Assembly (NCBI RefSeq): GCF_004006315.1
Contig: NZ_CP026530.1
Coordinates: 796,501 to 860,500, forward strand
From: Nautilia sp. PV-1
GTDB taxonomy: Bacteria > Campylobacterota > Campylobacteria > Campylobacterales > Nautiliaceae
Direction: 5' to 3'
DNA: 64,000 nt
Made by a program: the position numbers and the translations under genes. Below are positions 35,788 through 44,331 of this stretch, piece after piece; the first letter of the stretch is position 1, and every line of letters starts with the position of its first letter. The notes under the pieces are model-generated. The model did not search any database, had not been told where the DNA came from, and saw nothing but the letters and a program-made list of their open reading frames with translations.

Positions 35788-36876
35788 ATGGATAGAAGAA
35801 AATTTCTTAAAACTGCAGGGGTAGGGGCTGTAGCGGCGTCTACTTTTACGACGAACCTTTATGCTAGAAGCACTAAAACTCTTAAAATCTGTCTTTCATG
35901 GCCGAAGACGCTTCCTATTATGGGAACAAATATGCTCTGGTTTGCTGATAAAGTTAAAGAGCTGAGCGGCGGAAGCTTAAAAGTTAAAATTTACGGAGCA
36001 AATGAATTAGTGCCGGCGCTTGGTGTATTTGACGCATGTTCAAAAGGGCTTATTGACGGATTCCATTCAGGACCTTATTACTGGAAAGGTAAAAATATCG
36101 CATTTGCACTGTTTAGTTCATTCCCTTTCGGCATGAACGCAAACGAACTTGATTCATGGTTTGATTTTGCCGGCGGAATGGATCATTGGAGAAAACTTTA
36201 CGCTAAATATAATTTAATTCCGTTTAAAGGCGGTAATACCGGAAACCAAATGGGCGGATGGTTCAGAAAACCTATTAAATCGCTTGCTGATATGAAAGGC
36301 CTTAAAATGAGAATTCCGGGACTCGGCGGGGAAGTTATGGCGGAATTAGGCGTTAAACCTGTAAATATCCCGGGAGGAGAAATATACACCGCTCTTGAAA
36401 GAGGCGTTATTGACGCTACTGAGTGGGTAGGACCGAGTCTTGATATTAAAATGGGCTTCTATAAAGTTGCTAAATACTACTATTCAGGATGGCATGAGCC
36501 GGGAAGTATTCTTGAACTTACATTTAACAAAAGAACTTTTGAAAGACTTCCAAAAGAACATCAGGCTATTCTTACTGCTGCGGCTAACATGCTTCACAGT
36601 AAAATATTTACTGAATTCGAATATCAAAACGCAATTCAGCTTAAAAACATTCTTAACGGAAAATATGACGTTAAACTCGGCGTTTTCCCTGACGATGTTA
36701 ATGAAGCTGCTAAAAAAGCCACAATCAAAATTCTTAACAAATATGCTAACCAGTCAAAAGATTTTGCTACTGTATATGAAAATATTAAAGCATATTTCCC
36801 TGTTGTCAGAAAATGGACTGACACGCTTCCTAAATGGTATCTTGATATCAGAGATCAGGGAACTATCGTTGATTAA
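35788..36876 (+). CDS. TRAP transporter solute-binding protein (DctP family), Tat-exported
   Basis: A 362-residue periplasmic protein. The N-terminus MDRRKFLKTAGVGAVAAS is a twin-arginine signal (RRKFLK). The mature part has the DctP features: a central MKGLKMRIPGLGGEVMAELG region with the carboxylate-binding Arg, and IYTALERGVIDATEWVGP. This subgroup usually binds 2-oxo acids, but the ligand is not certain. No DctQ or DctM membrane genes are nearby, so it is an orphan. Own promoter and strong terminator suggest a highly expressed single gene. Confidence 0.88.
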   Translation: MDRRKFLKTAGVGAVAASTFTTNLYARSTKTLKICLSWPKTLPIMGTNMLWFADKVKELSGGSLKVKIYGANELVPALGVFDACSKGLIDGFHSGPYYWKGKNIAFALFSSFPFGMNANELDSWFDFAGGMDHWRKLYAKYNLIPFKGGNTGNQMGGWFRKPIKSLADMKGLKMRIPGLGGEVMAELGVKPVNIPGGEIYTALERGVIDATEWVGPSLDIKMGFYKVAKYYYSGWHEPGSILELTFNKRTFERLPKEHQAILTAAANMLHSKIFTEFEYQNAIQLKNILNGKYDVKLGVFPDDVNEAAKKATIKILNKYANQSKDFATVYENIKAYFPVVRKWTDTLPKWYLDIRDQGTIVD

Positions 36877-36900
36877 GAGGATTTTTCCTCTTAATTTTTT
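36872..36900 (+). terminator. Strong intrinsic terminator after the TRAP gene
   Basis: A perfect 10-bp stem (36872-36881 with 36886-36895), a TTTT loop and then five T. The left arm includes the stop codon TAA. This is the clearest terminator in the window. Confidence 0.85.
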
Positions 36901-37081
36901 ATCTTATTATTTGAGTCTGACACCAAATGTTTTAATGCTTTTTTAGTTTGTTTTGTTATCTAATACTTTTAATCTTATAAATAATTCGAAAATTAAATTA
37001 ATGTAAATAAAAACTTTCATTATTCGGCAACGAAAGGCTTTTATTTATTAAAACCTAATGTGTTTGATCTAATTTAAGGCA

Positions 37082-37708
37082 TTATACAAAATCTTTAAGA
37101 ACTTCACTGCATAAGGCAAATCCGAAAGCTCCGGTTACTCCTACGAAACTTCCCATTTCGCATTTTACAGGCTTTTCTATAGAATATACAGCTTTAAAAT
37201 CACCGTTAAATTTTTCTTTTTTTAATCTGTCCCTTACTTTTTTGGCAAGTGGGTCGGTATTTGTTTTCCATATGCTTTCTATTCTTATTTTTGTAGGGTC
37301 TATTCTTTTTGCCGCTCCCATTGAGGAGATTATTTTGGGATGGGCTGATTTTATTAAGGCTATTTTTGCGTCAAGATCGTCTATTGCATCTATAACAATA
37401 TCATAATGACCAATATTTAAAGATATTATATTTTCGTTTGTTATTTTCATATCGACAGGCGTTATACCGGGATAGAGTCTGGCTAAAACTTCCACTTTTT
37501 TTTCTCCGGTATATTCACTGCCTATCTGTCTGTTTTGATTGGTTATGTCAAATGTATCATAATCCACTATTGTAATATTTTTTACGCCGGAGCGGTACAG
37601 GCATTCAAGGGCGTATCCGCCGACTCCGCCGGCGCCGCATATTAAAATTTTTAAATCTTTCAAATGTTCGAATTTAGAAAAAAGTTTTCTGCATCTGTCA
37701 TATCTCAT
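37082..37708 (-). CDS. tcdA: tRNA threonylcarbamoyladenosine dehydratase (TcdA)
   Basis: A 208-residue E1-like/ThiF-fold protein. GAGGVGGYALECLYRSG (nucleotide site, about 25-41), the TNQNRQI motif, DAIDDLDAKIAL, and RIDPTKIRIESIWKTNTDPLAKK with the ending VTGAFGFAL follow TcdA closely. TcdA cyclises t6A37 of tRNA to ct6A. It is somewhat shorter than usual (about 250). Its start overlaps ycaO by 11 bases, so the two are produced together. Confidence 0.85.
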   Translation of the reverse strand: MRYDRCRKLFSKFEHLKDLKILICGAGGVGGYALECLYRSGVKNITIVDYDTFDITNQNRQIGSEYTGEKKVEVLARLYPGITPVDMKITNENIISLNIGHYDIVIDAIDDLDAKIALIKSAHPKIISSMGAAKRIDPTKIRIESIWKTNTDPLAKKVRDRLKKEKFNGDFKAVYSIEKPVKCEMGSFVGVTGAFGFALCSEVLKDFV

Positions 37709-38942
37709 GAAGTTTCCTTGAAAGATTGAGTATATTTATATATTGCTCGGAAAATTCCGGCTTTTTACGGTTTTTATAATAAAATTCGAAATCGTCGGCA
37801 AATACCGGGTCATTAAATTTTACACCGATTAATGCTCCTATTTCGGTTGCAAAAGAGTATTTAAGCTCGTCTATTATTTCATATATTTCATTTTCCGGGT
37901 ATTTTTCGTAATTTAATATTTTGTCCCTGTAATAAAGTTTTCCCTGGTTTATATTGTTAAAAATCATATCTTCAACAGGGTAAACCTCGCTTATTCCCGG
38001 TATGATAACCTGCAGGGCAAAATACGGATTGGCTTCGTATACTTTAATATATTCCTCTTGTGAAAAAACATCCAAATCATCAAAATCCCATTTTGCGACT
38101 TTAAACAGAGGGTTTTTTAAAAAATTGACATGAACGTCTCCGCTTAAATTGACAAAATGTCTGTAAAGATTAAAAGAGTTCTTAACTTCTTCTATATTTT
38201 CGTTAAATCTGCCTCTTTCCCTCATTTCCGTCTGCCATAGTTCCAGGTAGGCTTTTTTTACAGCTTCTTCCCTGTTCAAATCACACCCGAAAGAGAGAAT
38301 TATTTCTCCGTCTTCTATAAAACTGGCAGCCATTACAGGATATTTACCGTTTAGTGTTGCGTCGTAAATCTGTATATTTTCAGAATTTAAAGGGTGGTCT
38401 ATTTTAGGCAGCGGCAGTCCGTATTTTATAACGTCAAATTTTACGTATCTTTCAATAATTTCCGTTTTTGCGTTGTAATATGCCGTGTTTAAATCAAAAT
38501 GAAACGCCATACCGTTGCTCGCATACAGGTTTTGCAGAATGTTTATAGGAAAATAGACGGTTTTGGCAGTGGATTTTTCAATAAACGGTATTGATAAAAT
38601 ATCAAAACTGTCGCTGTTAAAATCGATTAAATCTTCTTTTTCCATTTCTTCCGTTTTATAGTGGCGTTTAAGCTTTTCATTTAAAAATTCACCTGTGTGC
38701 ATATTCGGATAAAGGTTGTTGATATAGTATTCTTCAAAATAGTTTCTTGTTATTATTCTTTCACACATTTCACCGTATGCGCTTAGAAGGGCTTTTTGTT
38801 CGTTTTCTCCTTTGCCGTAGCTGGTAAAACCTGTTTTATAATCTGTCAGTTTTGAAAGAAAAACGTTTTTTTCAGGATTTGTTACCGAATGTCTGAGATT
38901 AAGCCCGAACCTTGTTAAAAAGGCATGTAATTTTTCATACAT
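37698..38942 (-). CDS. YcaO family ATP-dependent protein
   Basis: A 414-residue YcaO-domain protein. The ATP-binding segments are intact: TSYGKGENEQKALLSAYGEM with the Glu/Arg pair (about 40-62), NAKTEIIERYVKFD (about 180), and KKAYLELWQTEMRER (about 260). YcaO enzymes activate backbone amides with ATP (thiazoline/thioamide formation, or in E. coli a role with RimO). The C-terminus lacks the Pro-rich PxPxP tail of azoline-forming members. It overlaps tcdA and surE. Substrate is unknown. Confidence 0.82.
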   Translation of the reverse strand: MYEKLHAFLTRFGLNLRHSVTNPEKNVFLSKLTDYKTGFTSYGKGENEQKALLSAYGEMCERIITRNYFEEYYINNLYPNMHTGEFLNEKLKRHYKTEEMEKEDLIDFNSDSFDILSIPFIEKSTAKTVYFPINILQNLYASNGMAFHFDLNTAYYNAKTEIIERYVKFDVIKYGLPLPKIDHPLNSENIQIYDATLNGKYPVMAASFIEDGEIILSFGCDLNREEAVKKAYLELWQTEMRERGRFNENIEEVKNSFNLYRHFVNLSGDVHVNFLKNPLFKVAKWDFDDLDVFSQEEYIKVYEANPYFALQVIIPGISEVYPVEDMIFNNINQGKLYYRDKILNYEKYPENEIYEIIDELKYSFATEIGALIGVKFNDPVFADDFEFYYKNRKKPEFSEQYINILNLSRKLHEI

Positions 38943-39702
38943 TTATATTCTTTAACTCTTCTATTGTTTCGTAAGCAGTAATGTCCAGTTTTAAAGGTGT
39001 TATAGAAACGTAGCCGTTTTTGACTGCAAAAAAATCGCTGTTTTCTTCTTCTTTGAATTTTAAAGGATGCAGTCCTATCCAGTAATATTCCTCGCCTCTT
39101 GGGTTATGGTGTTTGTGAGCGTCGAATCCGTAGAGCCTGTATCCGAGTTTTGTGACTTTATATCCTTTTATCTCTTTTGTGTTAGGAATGTTTACGTTAA
39201 GTATCTGCCTGTGCGGAATATTTATTTTTCCTTCGAGTACTTTTTTCGTAAGCTCTCTTGCAACGTCTGCAGCTTTTGACCAGTCGACTTCAGCAGGCGG
39301 AATGTCATAGCTTTTGAGCACCTGGGAGAATGCTATAGAAGGGATACCGTGAACGGCTCCTTCAAAAGCGCCGGCGGCAGTCCCCGAATAATTTACATCT
39401 TCTCCCATATTCGCGCCGTGGTTTATTCCGCTTAATACTATATCGGGTTTTTGTTCTTTAAAAATTTTATCCATTGCAAGATAAACGCAGTCAGCCGGAG
39501 TTCCGTCATCAAGCTTAAAGAAATTTTTATCTATTTCAATAAATCTTAAAGGTTTGGTAATCGTAAGAGAATGAGAACATGCGCTTTTATGTGTAGCCGG
39601 AGCCACGATATACACTTCACCCAAATCTTTTACGGCGTTAATTAAAACTTCAAGTCCTTTCGCTTCAAAAGAATCGTCGTTTGTTATTAAAATTTTTGGC
39701 AT
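38935..39702 (-). CDS. surE: 5'-nucleotidase SurE
   Basis: A 255-residue protein. N-terminal ILITNDDSFEAKGL holds the metal-binding Asp pair (residues 8-9), SGINHGANMGEDVNYSGTA follows, and the C-terminal part includes SVTPL-like ISITPLKLD (here VSITPLKLDIT). SurE is a metal-dependent nucleotide and polyphosphate phosphatase. AAGGAG precedes its ATG. It is the first gene of the surE-ycaO-tcdA operon. Confidence 0.95.
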   Translation of the reverse strand: MPKILITNDDSFEAKGLEVLINAVKDLGEVYIVAPATHKSACSHSLTITKPLRFIEIDKNFFKLDDGTPADCVYLAMDKIFKEQKPDIVLSGINHGANMGEDVNYSGTAAGAFEGAVHGIPSIAFSQVLKSYDIPPAEVDWSKAADVARELTKKVLEGKINIPHRQILNVNIPNTKEIKGYKVTKLGYRLYGFDAHKHHNPRGEEYYWIGLHPLKFKEEENSDFFAVKNGYVSITPLKLDITAYETIEELKNINV

Positions 39703-39725
39703 AATTCTCCTTAAAAAGGTAGTTA

Positions 39726-40232
39726 ATGTATAAAAAATATCTGCGTCCCGATATATCTTTTAAAATTTTATCAAATTACCCGTTTTATTCAGCCGATATT
39801 GAAGAAGATTTTGAAAAGTTCAAACAAAGACTTTCCGAATATGACGTGGGAGTGTGGGTTAATGATAAATGGAGAATTGAGAATGGAGAACTTAGAATTA
39901 CTGATTTAAAAATTTTCAACTCATTAGGTGATGAACTCGGCTGGGAAGATATCGTCTTAAATTATATGAAATCGCTTAATACGTTTATGAGAGAACAAAT
40001 AGGTGTCTGCATAGATAAAAGTATTCCCAGAACTATAGACAATGAACTTACATATCTTATAATTCAGAGAAAAAATAAAAAAGAATTCAGCGACATGTTT
40101 TTTGTCGCAGTTGACGGGGAAGTGATTTTTCCTATGATAAACAAGGAGTTTGACATAAATTTAGCTATAATTAAATTAGCCGAATGGAAAAACAGGGCAA
40201 GTATAAAAAATTTGATAAAATTCCAAAATTAA
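39726..40232 (+). CDS. Hypothetical cytosolic protein
   Basis: A 168-residue soluble protein without signal peptide or membrane segment, rich in charged and aromatic residues. No family recognised. It starts 24 bases from surE on the opposite strand, with an AAAAAGG site, and precedes gpmA by 18 bases, so the two may be cotranscribed. A repetitive stretch GGAGAATTGAGAATGGAGAA at 39871-39890 lies inside the frame without breaking it. Confidence 0.65.
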   Translation: MYKKYLRPDISFKILSNYPFYSADIEEDFEKFKQRLSEYDVGVWVNDKWRIENGELRITDLKIFNSLGDELGWEDIVLNYMKSLNTFMREQIGVCIDKSIPRTIDNELTYLIIQRKNKKEFSDMFFVAVDGEVIFPMINKEFDINLAIIKLAEWKNRASIKNLIKFQN

Positions 40233-40250
40233 TTTTCATAAAGGATGAAT

Positions 40251-40940
40251 ATGGCAAAACTTGTATTAGTCAGACACGGAAAAAGCGAATGGAACAAACA
40301 AAACAGATTTACGGGGTGGGTTGACGTTGACCTGGCTCCCGAAGGTATAGAAGAAGCCAAAAAAGCCGGTAAAAGATTAAAAGAAGCCGGTTTGAGTTTT
40401 GATATATGTTTTTCTTCATATCTTAAAAGGGCGATTAAAACAGGGATTATTATTTTAGAAGAACTTGATCTGCTGTGGCTTGATCATATAAAAGACTGGA
40501 GATTTAACGAAAGGTTTTACGGTGCTCTTACCGGGCTTAACAAAGATGAAGTAAAAGCTGAAGTGGGTGAAGAAAAATTTCTTCTTTACAGAAGAAGCTA
40601 TGACGTTCCGCCTCCGCCGCTAAGCGAGAACGATCCTAGACATCCTAGATTTGATCCTAAATATAAAAACTTTCCTCAGGAACTGCTTCCTAGTACCGAA
40701 AGTCTAAAAGACAATCAGATAAGAGCAATGCAGGCGTTTCATGAAAGAGTGGCTCCTCTTTTGGTAGAAGGAAAAGACGTATTAATTACAGCTCACGGAA
40801 ATACGATAAGAGGGATGGTTAAAGAGCTTGACGGAATCAGTGATGAAGATATTCCTAAATTCGAAATCGCTACGGGTATTCCAAGAATTTATGAATTCGA
40901 CAAGGCCCTTCATATACAGAAAGTCTATAATTTAGACTAA
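40251..40940 (+). CDS. gpmA: 2,3-bisphosphoglycerate-dependent phosphoglycerate mutase
   Basis: A 229-residue enzyme. LVRHGKSEWN with the phospho-His (His9), FTGWVDVDL, ERFYGALTGLNK (Glu) and ITAHGNTIRG (second His) match GpmA. It interconverts 3- and 2-phosphoglycerate. The open frame starts at ATG 40245, but the AAAGG site at 40240-40244 touches that ATG; ATG 40251 has correct spacing. It shares CTAA at its end with the minus-strand gene. Confidence 0.95.
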   Translation: MAKLVLVRHGKSEWNKQNRFTGWVDVDLAPEGIEEAKKAGKRLKEAGLSFDICFSSYLKRAIKTGIIILEELDLLWLDHIKDWRFNERFYGALTGLNKDEVKAEVGEEKFLLYRRSYDVPPPPLSENDPRHPRFDPKYKNFPQELLPSTESLKDNQIRAMQAFHERVAPLLVEGKDVLITAHGNTIRGMVKELDGISDEDIPKFEIATGIPRIYEFDKALHIQKVYNLD

Positions 40941-41197
40941 CTTCTCTTTTCTATTATTTTTACGATAACGGGTGCAAAAAACTCAATCATGCCCGGTGTC
41001 GTAACAAGTTCTAAAAATAAAAATTTTAAAGCCAGATAATAATCACCTTTGTTTAATGATGACAAAACAGGCGCTATATCTATTTGGGGGTCGCATTTTA
41101 TAAGATTTTCCCTTGCCTCTTGAAGCGTGAGCCGTTTTGTTCTTTTGCCTTCCATCAAGGCTTTTAAATTTTCTTTGGCTTTTTCTAAATCATTCAT
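40937..41197 (-). CDS. Small hypothetical protein in a YqjD/YqjE-like unit
   Basis: An 86-residue helical protein: a basic N-terminal half with KRTKRLTLQEARENL and a more hydrophobic C-terminal half (about 55-80). No family recognised. Third gene after a YqjD-like and a YqjE-like gene with 8-base overlaps, the place taken by YqjK in E. coli, though I see no sequence likeness to it. Its stop overlaps the gpmA stop. Confidence 0.6.
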   Translation of the reverse strand: MNDLEKAKENLKALMEGKRTKRLTLQEARENLIKCDPQIDIAPVLSSLNKGDYYLALKFLFLELVTTPGMIEFFAPVIVKIIEKRS

Positions 41198-41498
41198 TTT
41201 TTATACTTTTCGCAAATATAAACGCTGCAATAAAAAAAATAAATGAAATAACAAAAAGAGCGATAAAATCGGGCATAAATTTTTCCAGCAGTTTATAAAG
41301 CCCGAAACAAAAAACACTGAAACCCAATACAAACAAAACGGCAAAAATAAAATAAAAAGCGAAATTTTTCGATAAATAATTCAGCTTTTTTCTCTCTTCT
41401 TTAAAAAATTCGCTCCACTCCTGTTTTAAGGCATTGCTCTGCGCTTCAATTAAATCAGATACGGCAAGTAAAAAGTCACTTATCGTAACTTTACTCAT
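41190..41498 (-). CDS. YqjE/holin-like two-helix membrane protein
   Basis: A 102-residue protein: amphipathic N-terminus with many Glu and Lys, then two transmembrane helices (about 45-70 and 74-96). This matches the Phage_holin_3_6/YqjE-like layout. Function unknown; in E. coli yqjE lies with yqjD. Overlaps both neighbours by 8 bases. Confidence 0.6.
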   Translation of the reverse strand: MSKVTISDFLLAVSDLIEAQSNALKQEWSEFFKEERKKLNYLSKNFAFYFIFAVLFVLGFSVFCFGLYKLLEKFMPDFIALFVISFIFFIAAFIFAKSIKNE

Positions 41499-41748
41499 GT
41501 TTGTCCCCGCAGAATATTTTTCCTATTAAAAAACCTGCTATTCCGGCCACTATAGCCGCACTTAAAGGGTTTTCTTTAATTTTAGATTTTTCAATCAGTT
41601 CTTTTGTCTCATTTTTAATTTTTTCCAGTTTTTCAAGTTCTTCCTGCGGAATTAAATCGCTCAGAGTGTTTTTATTTACTTTTTCACTTAAAGTTTTTAC
41701 CATTTCTTTTAATTCTTCGATCTCTTTTTTTAAATCCTGTTGTTGCAT
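41491..41748 (-). CDS. YqjD/ElaB-like (DUF883-type) tail-anchored protein
   Basis: An 85-residue protein. A long charged coiled-coil (about 1-60, LKKEIEELKEMVKTLSEKV) is followed by PLSAAIVAGIAGFLIGKIF, the glycine-zipper tail anchor typical of the YqjD/ElaB family. Those proteins tether to the inner membrane and associate with stalled ribosomes. Call is by architecture. It starts 21 bases after fetB. Confidence 0.65.
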   Translation of the reverse strand: MQQQDLKKEIEELKEMVKTLSEKVNKNTLSDLIPQEELEKLEKIKNETKELIEKSKIKENPLSAAIVAGIAGFLIGKIFCGDKHE

Positions 41749-41769
41749 GACGGACTTCTTTTTTTTATA

Positions 41770-42486
41770 TTATAGCACTTTTTGGTTAATAAAGAACATA
41801 CTTCCGAAAAGCGCACTGAACAGATTGATACTAACTAACATATAAATAATGACTATCTGATAACTTACGGCTTCCAAAGGACTGGCACCTGCGAGCAGCA
41901 TACCTGTTGTAATACCCGGAATTGCCACAACTCCAATCGTCTGAAGCATGTTGTTAACCGGTATAAGTGCGGCTTTTATAGCCTGGCGCTGCATTATTTT
42001 CAAAGCTTCTTTTATATTGGCTCCTATGGCGATAAATGCTTCAATAAGCTCTTTTTGAAGTTCTAGTTCGCGTCTTATTCTTTCTATTGTAAGCGTGTAT
42101 GTGTTTAAAGAATTGCCTATAATCATTCCGGCAATGGGTATAAACTCGTTTGGTTTAAGAGAAATTATTTTAAAAACTATAAGTATCGTCAATATAATAA
42201 CCGTGCTGAGAGTTAACGACCAAAAAGCCGCTTTAAAACTGAATTCGCTTCTTTTTTTGGCTATATAAGCGGAATATAAAAGCATTGCCAGCACTATAGG
42301 AATATAATAAACAGGATTTGTGATTTTAAAAATAAAACCTAAAACAAAACCTAAAGCGGTGAGTTGTAAAAACGCTCTTAGAGAATTTATTAAGAGTTCT
42401 TTTTCTATACCTATTCTGAATTTGTATGAAATTATTAACGGGATTAAAATAAGAATAAAACTAAAGCCGACAAGACTGATCTGCAT
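41770..42486 (-). CDS. fetB: FetB/UPF0014 family ABC transporter permease
   Basis: A 238-residue integral membrane protein with about seven helices. The central block SLNTYTLTIERIRRELELQKELIEAF-type (two parts, near 115-140) and IPGITTGMLLAGASPLEAVSYQIVIIYM are characteristic of UPF0014. In E. coli FetAB exports iron. The ATPase FetA is not adjacent. First gene of the minus-strand run; its start faces the hisD promoter. Confidence 0.85.
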   Translation of the reverse strand: MQISLVGFSFILILIPLIISYKFRIGIEKELLINSLRAFLQLTALGFVLGFIFKITNPVYYIPIVLAMLLYSAYIAKKRSEFSFKAAFWSLTLSTVIILTILIVFKIISLKPNEFIPIAGMIIGNSLNTYTLTIERIRRELELQKELIEAFIAIGANIKEALKIMQRQAIKAALIPVNNMLQTIGVVAIPGITTGMLLAGASPLEAVSYQIVIIYMLVSINLFSALFGSMFFINQKVL

Positions 42487-42531
42487 ACAGAGCCTTTTTT
42501 TGAAATTTTAACATTTATGAGATAAATTTGA

Positions 42532-42537
42532 TACAAT
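42532..42537 (+). promoter_or_regulatory. hisD promoter -10 box
   Basis: TTTGATACAAT, with TACAAT at 42532-42537, 20 bases before the ATG at 42558 and followed by AAAAAAAGGGAAG as ribosome binding site. Confidence 0.55.
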
Positions 42538-42557
42538 TTCTTAAAAAAAGGGAAGTT

Positions 42558-43847
42558 ATGAAAATTATAAAAACAACTTCTTCAGAGTTTGAAAAAGAGT
42601 TTAACGAAATATTAACACGCGGTAAAATGGATATTGAAAATGTTGAGGGAATAGTTAAAAATATAATAAACGAAGTTAAAACAGAAGGCAACATTGCTCT
42701 CTTCAGACATATATCAAAATTTGACAAATGGTCTCCCGAAACGGATAGAGAACTTGAAATCTCTGAAGAAGAGATGAAAAACGCATACGAAAACTTAGAT
42801 GATAAATTAAAAAGTGCTCTTCACCTGGCATTTGACAGGATAAAATCGTATCATGAAAAACAGATGCCCAAAACATGGCTGACTTTTGAAGACAACGGCA
42901 CGGTATTGGGTCAGAAAGTCACACCGGTTGACAGAGCTGGAGTGTATGTTCCCGGAGGTAAGGCTTTTTATCCGAGTTCTCTTTTGATGAATGTTATACC
43001 GGCTATTGTAGCTGGTGTAAAAGAGATAGTGGTAACTACGCCCGTTATTGAAAACAAACCGAATAAACTGCTTTTAGGCGCGTTATATATATGCGGATGC
43101 CCTAAAACATTTAAAGTCGGAGGAGCCAGCGCCATAGCAGCAATGGCTTACGGAACCGAAACAGTTCCTAAAGTGGATGTAATTACTGGTCCCGGTAATA
43201 TATTTGTAGCAACGGCCAAAAAACTTGTTTACGGGGAAGTTAATATAGATATGATTGCTGGACCTAGCGAAATAGGTATTATTGCCGATAAAACCGCTAA
43301 ACCGAATTATATGGCTATAGATCTTCTTTCACAGGCCGAGCATGATGAAATGGCAAGTTCTATAATGATTACAGATTCTGAAGAGCTGGCTTTAAAAACA
43401 AAAGATGAGGTGTACAGGTTTTTAGCAGAACTTGAAAGAGAGGAAATAGCGAGAAAATCTATAGAAGAAAGGGGAGCAATAATAATAGCCGGATCAATAG
43501 AAGAAGCAATTGATCTTATGAATGAAATTGCCCCTGAACATTTGGAAATAGTTACTGCTAATCCTTTTGATCTTCTTCCGAAAATAAAACACGCCGGTGC
43601 CATATTTTTAGGAGAAAATACTCCGGAACCTATCGGGGATTACATAGCGGGGCCTAACCACACCCTTCCGACCGGCGGTACGGCTAAATTTTATTCTCCT
43701 TTGAATGTTGAAATATTTATGAAAAAATCATCTATTATTTCATTCAGCAGGGATGCGATAAAAGAAATGGGAGAAGAATGTGCGCTGCTTGCCCATACCG
43801 AAGGACTTACCGCACATGAAAAATCAGTTTTAGAAAGACTTAAATAA
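42558..43847 (+). CDS. hisD: Histidinol dehydrogenase
   Basis: A 429-residue enzyme carrying out the last two steps of histidine synthesis. VDRAGVYVPGGKAFYPSS, GASAIAAMAYGTETVPKVD, ITGPGNIFVATAK, DLLSQAEHDEMA and APEHLEI, with catalytic Glu-His, are clear. ATG 42558 is chosen over 42528 because of the GGGAAG site and standard N-terminus. No other his gene is adjacent. Confidence 0.97.
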   Translation: MKIIKTTSSEFEKEFNEILTRGKMDIENVEGIVKNIINEVKTEGNIALFRHISKFDKWSPETDRELEISEEEMKNAYENLDDKLKSALHLAFDRIKSYHEKQMPKTWLTFEDNGTVLGQKVTPVDRAGVYVPGGKAFYPSSLLMNVIPAIVAGVKEIVVTTPVIENKPNKLLLGALYICGCPKTFKVGGASAIAAMAYGTETVPKVDVITGPGNIFVATAKKLVYGEVNIDMIAGPSEIGIIADKTAKPNYMAIDLLSQAEHDEMASSIMITDSEELALKTKDEVYRFLAELEREEIARKSIEERGAIIIAGSIEEAIDLMNEIAPEHLEIVTANPFDLLPKIKHAGAIFLGENTPEPIGDYIAGPNHTLPTGGTAKFYSPLNVEIFMKKSSIISFSRDAIKEMGEECALLAHTEGLTAHEKSVLERLK

Positions 43848-44294
43848 TTGAGAGAAAAAATACTTTCTTTTTTCTCTTTTGTAAGCGACATAGTATGGAA
43901 TGTTTTTCCGAGTACGCCTTTGGCATTTCTGGCTTATCTCGGGATTATCACGTTTTTATGCCTGCTGATAATTTTTTATCTCGCAAGAAAAAACAAAAAC
44001 AAAAAGAAAACCGCTACAAATAAAAATAAAGAGCTGACACTTGAGGATTTGTTAAAAATAGCAAACAATCCAAAATCAACCACATCGGATCTTTTAACCG
44101 CATTGAAGCTTTTTAATGAAAATTTTGTAGTTGCGCAAAATAAAGAAAAAAGTTTTGAATTTTTTGAAAAGATTCTTTTTCATAAAAACAGACATAAAAA
44201 ACTTTTTGATTATTACCACGGAAGTATATTGCCCAAAAATATTACTTTTAAAGACGAACTTGATAAACTCGAAAAAAAAGCTCTTAATAAATAA
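43848..44294 (+). CDS. Hypothetical single-span membrane protein
   Basis: A 148-residue protein: short N-terminus, one transmembrane helix (about 24-46), a Lys/Asn-rich linker, then a helical cytosolic domain (LEDLLKIANNPKSTTSDLLTAL region, about 62-145). No family recognised. It starts at TTG 43848, the base after the hisD stop, probably by translational coupling. Converges on rpsO. Confidence 0.65.
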   Translation: MREKILSFFSFVSDIVWNVFPSTPLAFLAYLGIITFLCLLIIFYLARKNKNKKKTATNKNKELTLEDLLKIANNPKSTTSDLLTALKLFNENFVVAQNKEKSFEFFEKILFHKNRHKKLFDYYHGSILPKNITFKDELDKLEKKALNK

Positions 44295-44331
44295 ACTAAA
44301 TGTTATTTAAAATAAAAATGTGGAAAACGGA

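Noticed and set aside
36440-36946. Plus-strand 168-codon frame inside the TRAP gene
   Set aside because: Shifted frame of the dctP gene that runs through its terminator.
36901-37081. Possible gene or RNA in the gap after the TRAP terminator
   Set aside because: AT-rich, no start with ribosome site, no strong hairpin; two genes end into it.
37082-38942. YcaO plus E1-like protein as an azoline (TOMM) peptide cluster
   Set aside because: The E1-like protein has all TcdA features, YcaO lacks the PxPxP tail, and I see no precursor peptide, protease or exporter nearby.
39871-39890. GGAGAATTGAGAATGGAGAA as a mobile repeat inserted in the hypothetical gene
   Set aside because: It keeps the frame and encodes an ordinary helical stretch; one copy in this window gives no support for a mobile element.
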